Below, in pieces: positions 23,651-27,515 of a stretch of DNA of 27,515 nucleotides. The position numbers were made by a program, and so were the translations under genes. This stretch comes from CBCXVS01 sp965178525 (lineage in GTDB: Bacteria; Tectomicrobia; Entotheonellia; Entotheonellales; Entotheonellaceae), in contig CBCXVS010000069.1 in NCBI GenBank assembly GCA_965178525.1, positions 1-27,515 on the forward strand. The letters are read 5' to 3'. Position 1 is the stretch's first letter. Every line of letters begins with the position of its first letter. Below the pieces are notes generated by a model, which saw only the letters and a list, made by a program, of their open reading frames with translations, was not told the DNA's origin and searched no databases.

Positions 23651-26908
<3,258 letters not shown>

Positions 26909-26912
26909 GGTA

Positions 26913-26935
26913 TTTAAACCTTCTCTGGTTTTTAA
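26913..26935 (-). promoter_or_regulatory. Hairpin covering the valS ribosome-binding site
   Basis: On the minus strand TTAAAAACC, a six-base loop AGAGAA and GGTTTAAA can pair. The likely Shine-Dalgarno AGAAGG (26924-26919) spans the loop and the stem. This could lower translation initiation. The stem is AT-rich and of modest stability. Confidence 0.35.
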
Positions 26936-27040
26936 CTGTCAGCTCTCAAGCGTCCTTTCAGGGACCACCCTTGACCGTCCTTGCAGGGAAGCAAGGGCGG
27001 TTACTGCAAGGACGGTCAAGGGCGCTGTCAGATCTCAGCA
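26936..27040. repeat. Composite repeat in the valS leader: 19-bp inverted repeat between direct repeats
   Basis: The arms 26968-26986 and 27004-27022 are perfect complements (CCCTTGACCGTCCTTGCAG and its reverse complement) around a 17-base loop. Outside them, CTGTCAGCTCTCAAGC (26936-26951) and CTGTCAGATCTCAGCA (27025-27040) are near-identical direct repeats. The whole looks like a small palindromic mobile or repeat unit. In RNA it would be a very strong stem in the valS leader, if transcription starts upstream of it. Confidence 0.7.
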
Positions 27041-27388
27041 AAATGTCGGGTGCACTCTGTGCACCAGGTAAACGGATGGTGTTTCTCCAACACGGATAAG
27101 AATCTGGCTGTATAGGTTGAGATCACTCCGCCTGTACACAGCAACATATTGTACACGAAAATATCCCGCATTCGATCCGCACTGACCCCATTGGCGCCCT
27201 AGACGCCACATGGCACGAGCAACCCGCCGCCATCGGCTCGGTTCTTGTGGTAGCTGCAGATTTTCTAAGGTGTGCTCGAATGTGTCAATCACCCCTCTTG
27301 AGCTGCGGTTAGGCGCGACTCGCTTTGCAGACGGCGGAGACTCGCTAATCCGAGGAATGATCTCAACTCGATCCAAATCCTCTTCCAT
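27035..27388 (-). CDS. Hypothetical protein, weakly supported
   Basis: A 117-codon open frame from ATG 27388. The composition is basic, with no motif I recognise. The only Shine-Dalgarno-like sequence (GAGG) touches the start codon, which is too close. The frame is closed by TAG five bases upstream of the start. It may be a chance frame, or the second half of a gene frameshifted relative to the small frame at 27289-27435. The stop lies in the valS-leader repeat. Confidence 0.25.
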   Translation of the reverse strand: MEEDLDRVEIIPRISESPPSAKRVAPNRSSRGVIDTFEHTLENLQLPQEPSRWRRVARAMWRLGRQWGQCGSNAGYFRVQYVAVYRRSDLNLYSQILIRVGETPSVYLVHRVHPTFC

Positions 27389-27435
27389 CCTCTAAATTCG
27401 CTTTGCTGAGCAAGACGATTTTCTAAGTTATTCAT
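27289..27435 (-). CDS. Small hypothetical protein, weakly supported
   Basis: ATG 27435 is preceded by CAGGAG with six-base spacing, a good ribosome site. It gives a 48-residue basic peptide (MNNLENRLAQQSEFRGWKRI at the start) with no recognised family. It overlaps the previous open frame in another phase. If a frameshift joins them, the product would be longer. An in-frame ATG at 27486 could extend it. Confidence 0.3.
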   Translation of the reverse strand: MNNLENRLAQQSEFRGWKRIWIELRSFLGLASLRRLQSESRLTAAQEG

Positions 27436-27515
27436 TAATACTCCTGAGTCATAAGTTCTGACATCTGATCGGGGACGTCGAGGCATGATTCGAGCACATC
27501 GAAGTGATGAGCAAA

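Noticed and set aside
26936..27040. T-box riboswitch in the valS leader
   Set aside because: AGGGTGG followed by TCCC on the minus strand only partly resembles the T-box core (AGGGTGGTACCGCG), and no specifier loop with a Val codon or terminator T-run is visible.

Overview
The window looks like a scaffold from an uncultivated, fairly GC-rich, Gram-negative-type bacterium. It contains a 988-base run of N (2143-3130) that falls inside an insertion sequence. The lineage cannot be fixed from the sequence. The valyl-tRNA synthetase carries large inserts that I associate with Planctomycetes, and the MoxR/DUF58/von Willebrand A cluster is common in that phylum and in other large-genome environmental groups.

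Left region (1-6133), accessory and heavily decayed. A HerA-type ATPase lacking its 5' end (57-1025) overlaps a winged-helix/NurA-like nuclease gene (from 1009). That nuclease gene is split by an IS4-family element (about 2064-3547) with matching terminal inverted repeats and a 10-bp target duplication. Deleting the element and one duplication copy rejoins one reading frame. The nuclease remnant then runs tail-to-tail into a C-terminally truncated cytosine-C5 DNA methyltransferase (minus strand), preceded by a ribbon-helix-helix gene with a good promoter. Next come an intact AbrB/PIN toxin-antitoxin pair with its own promoter and a second, broken antitoxin/PIN pair. This reads as the remains of a defence-type island.

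Middle region (6117-9066, minus strand). Three tightly packed genes (NAD-dependent sugar epimerase/dehydratase, RmlC-like 3,5-epimerase, SAF-domain NAD-dependent oxidoreductase) look like a nucleotide-sugar module for a surface glycan. The RmlC-like gene is visibly AT-richer than its surroundings.

Right region (9298-27515). A P1-family (DmpA-like) peptidase is followed by a long plus-strand series: exported membrane-anchored protein, six-helix membrane protein, DUF4175-like coiled-coil membrane protein, MoxR ATPase, DUF58 protein, BatA-like protein and a 924-residue double von Willebrand A protein. Together they form a probable membrane-associated MoxR-vWA complex. DUF1015 and the GTPase EngB follow, convergent with valS. 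Intergenic spaces here hold heptamer repeats (GCGGAAT/TTGCGGA type), one forming a large inverted pair, and the valS leader contains a perfect 19-bp inverted repeat between direct repeats. The last 0.5 kb has only weak short reading frames.
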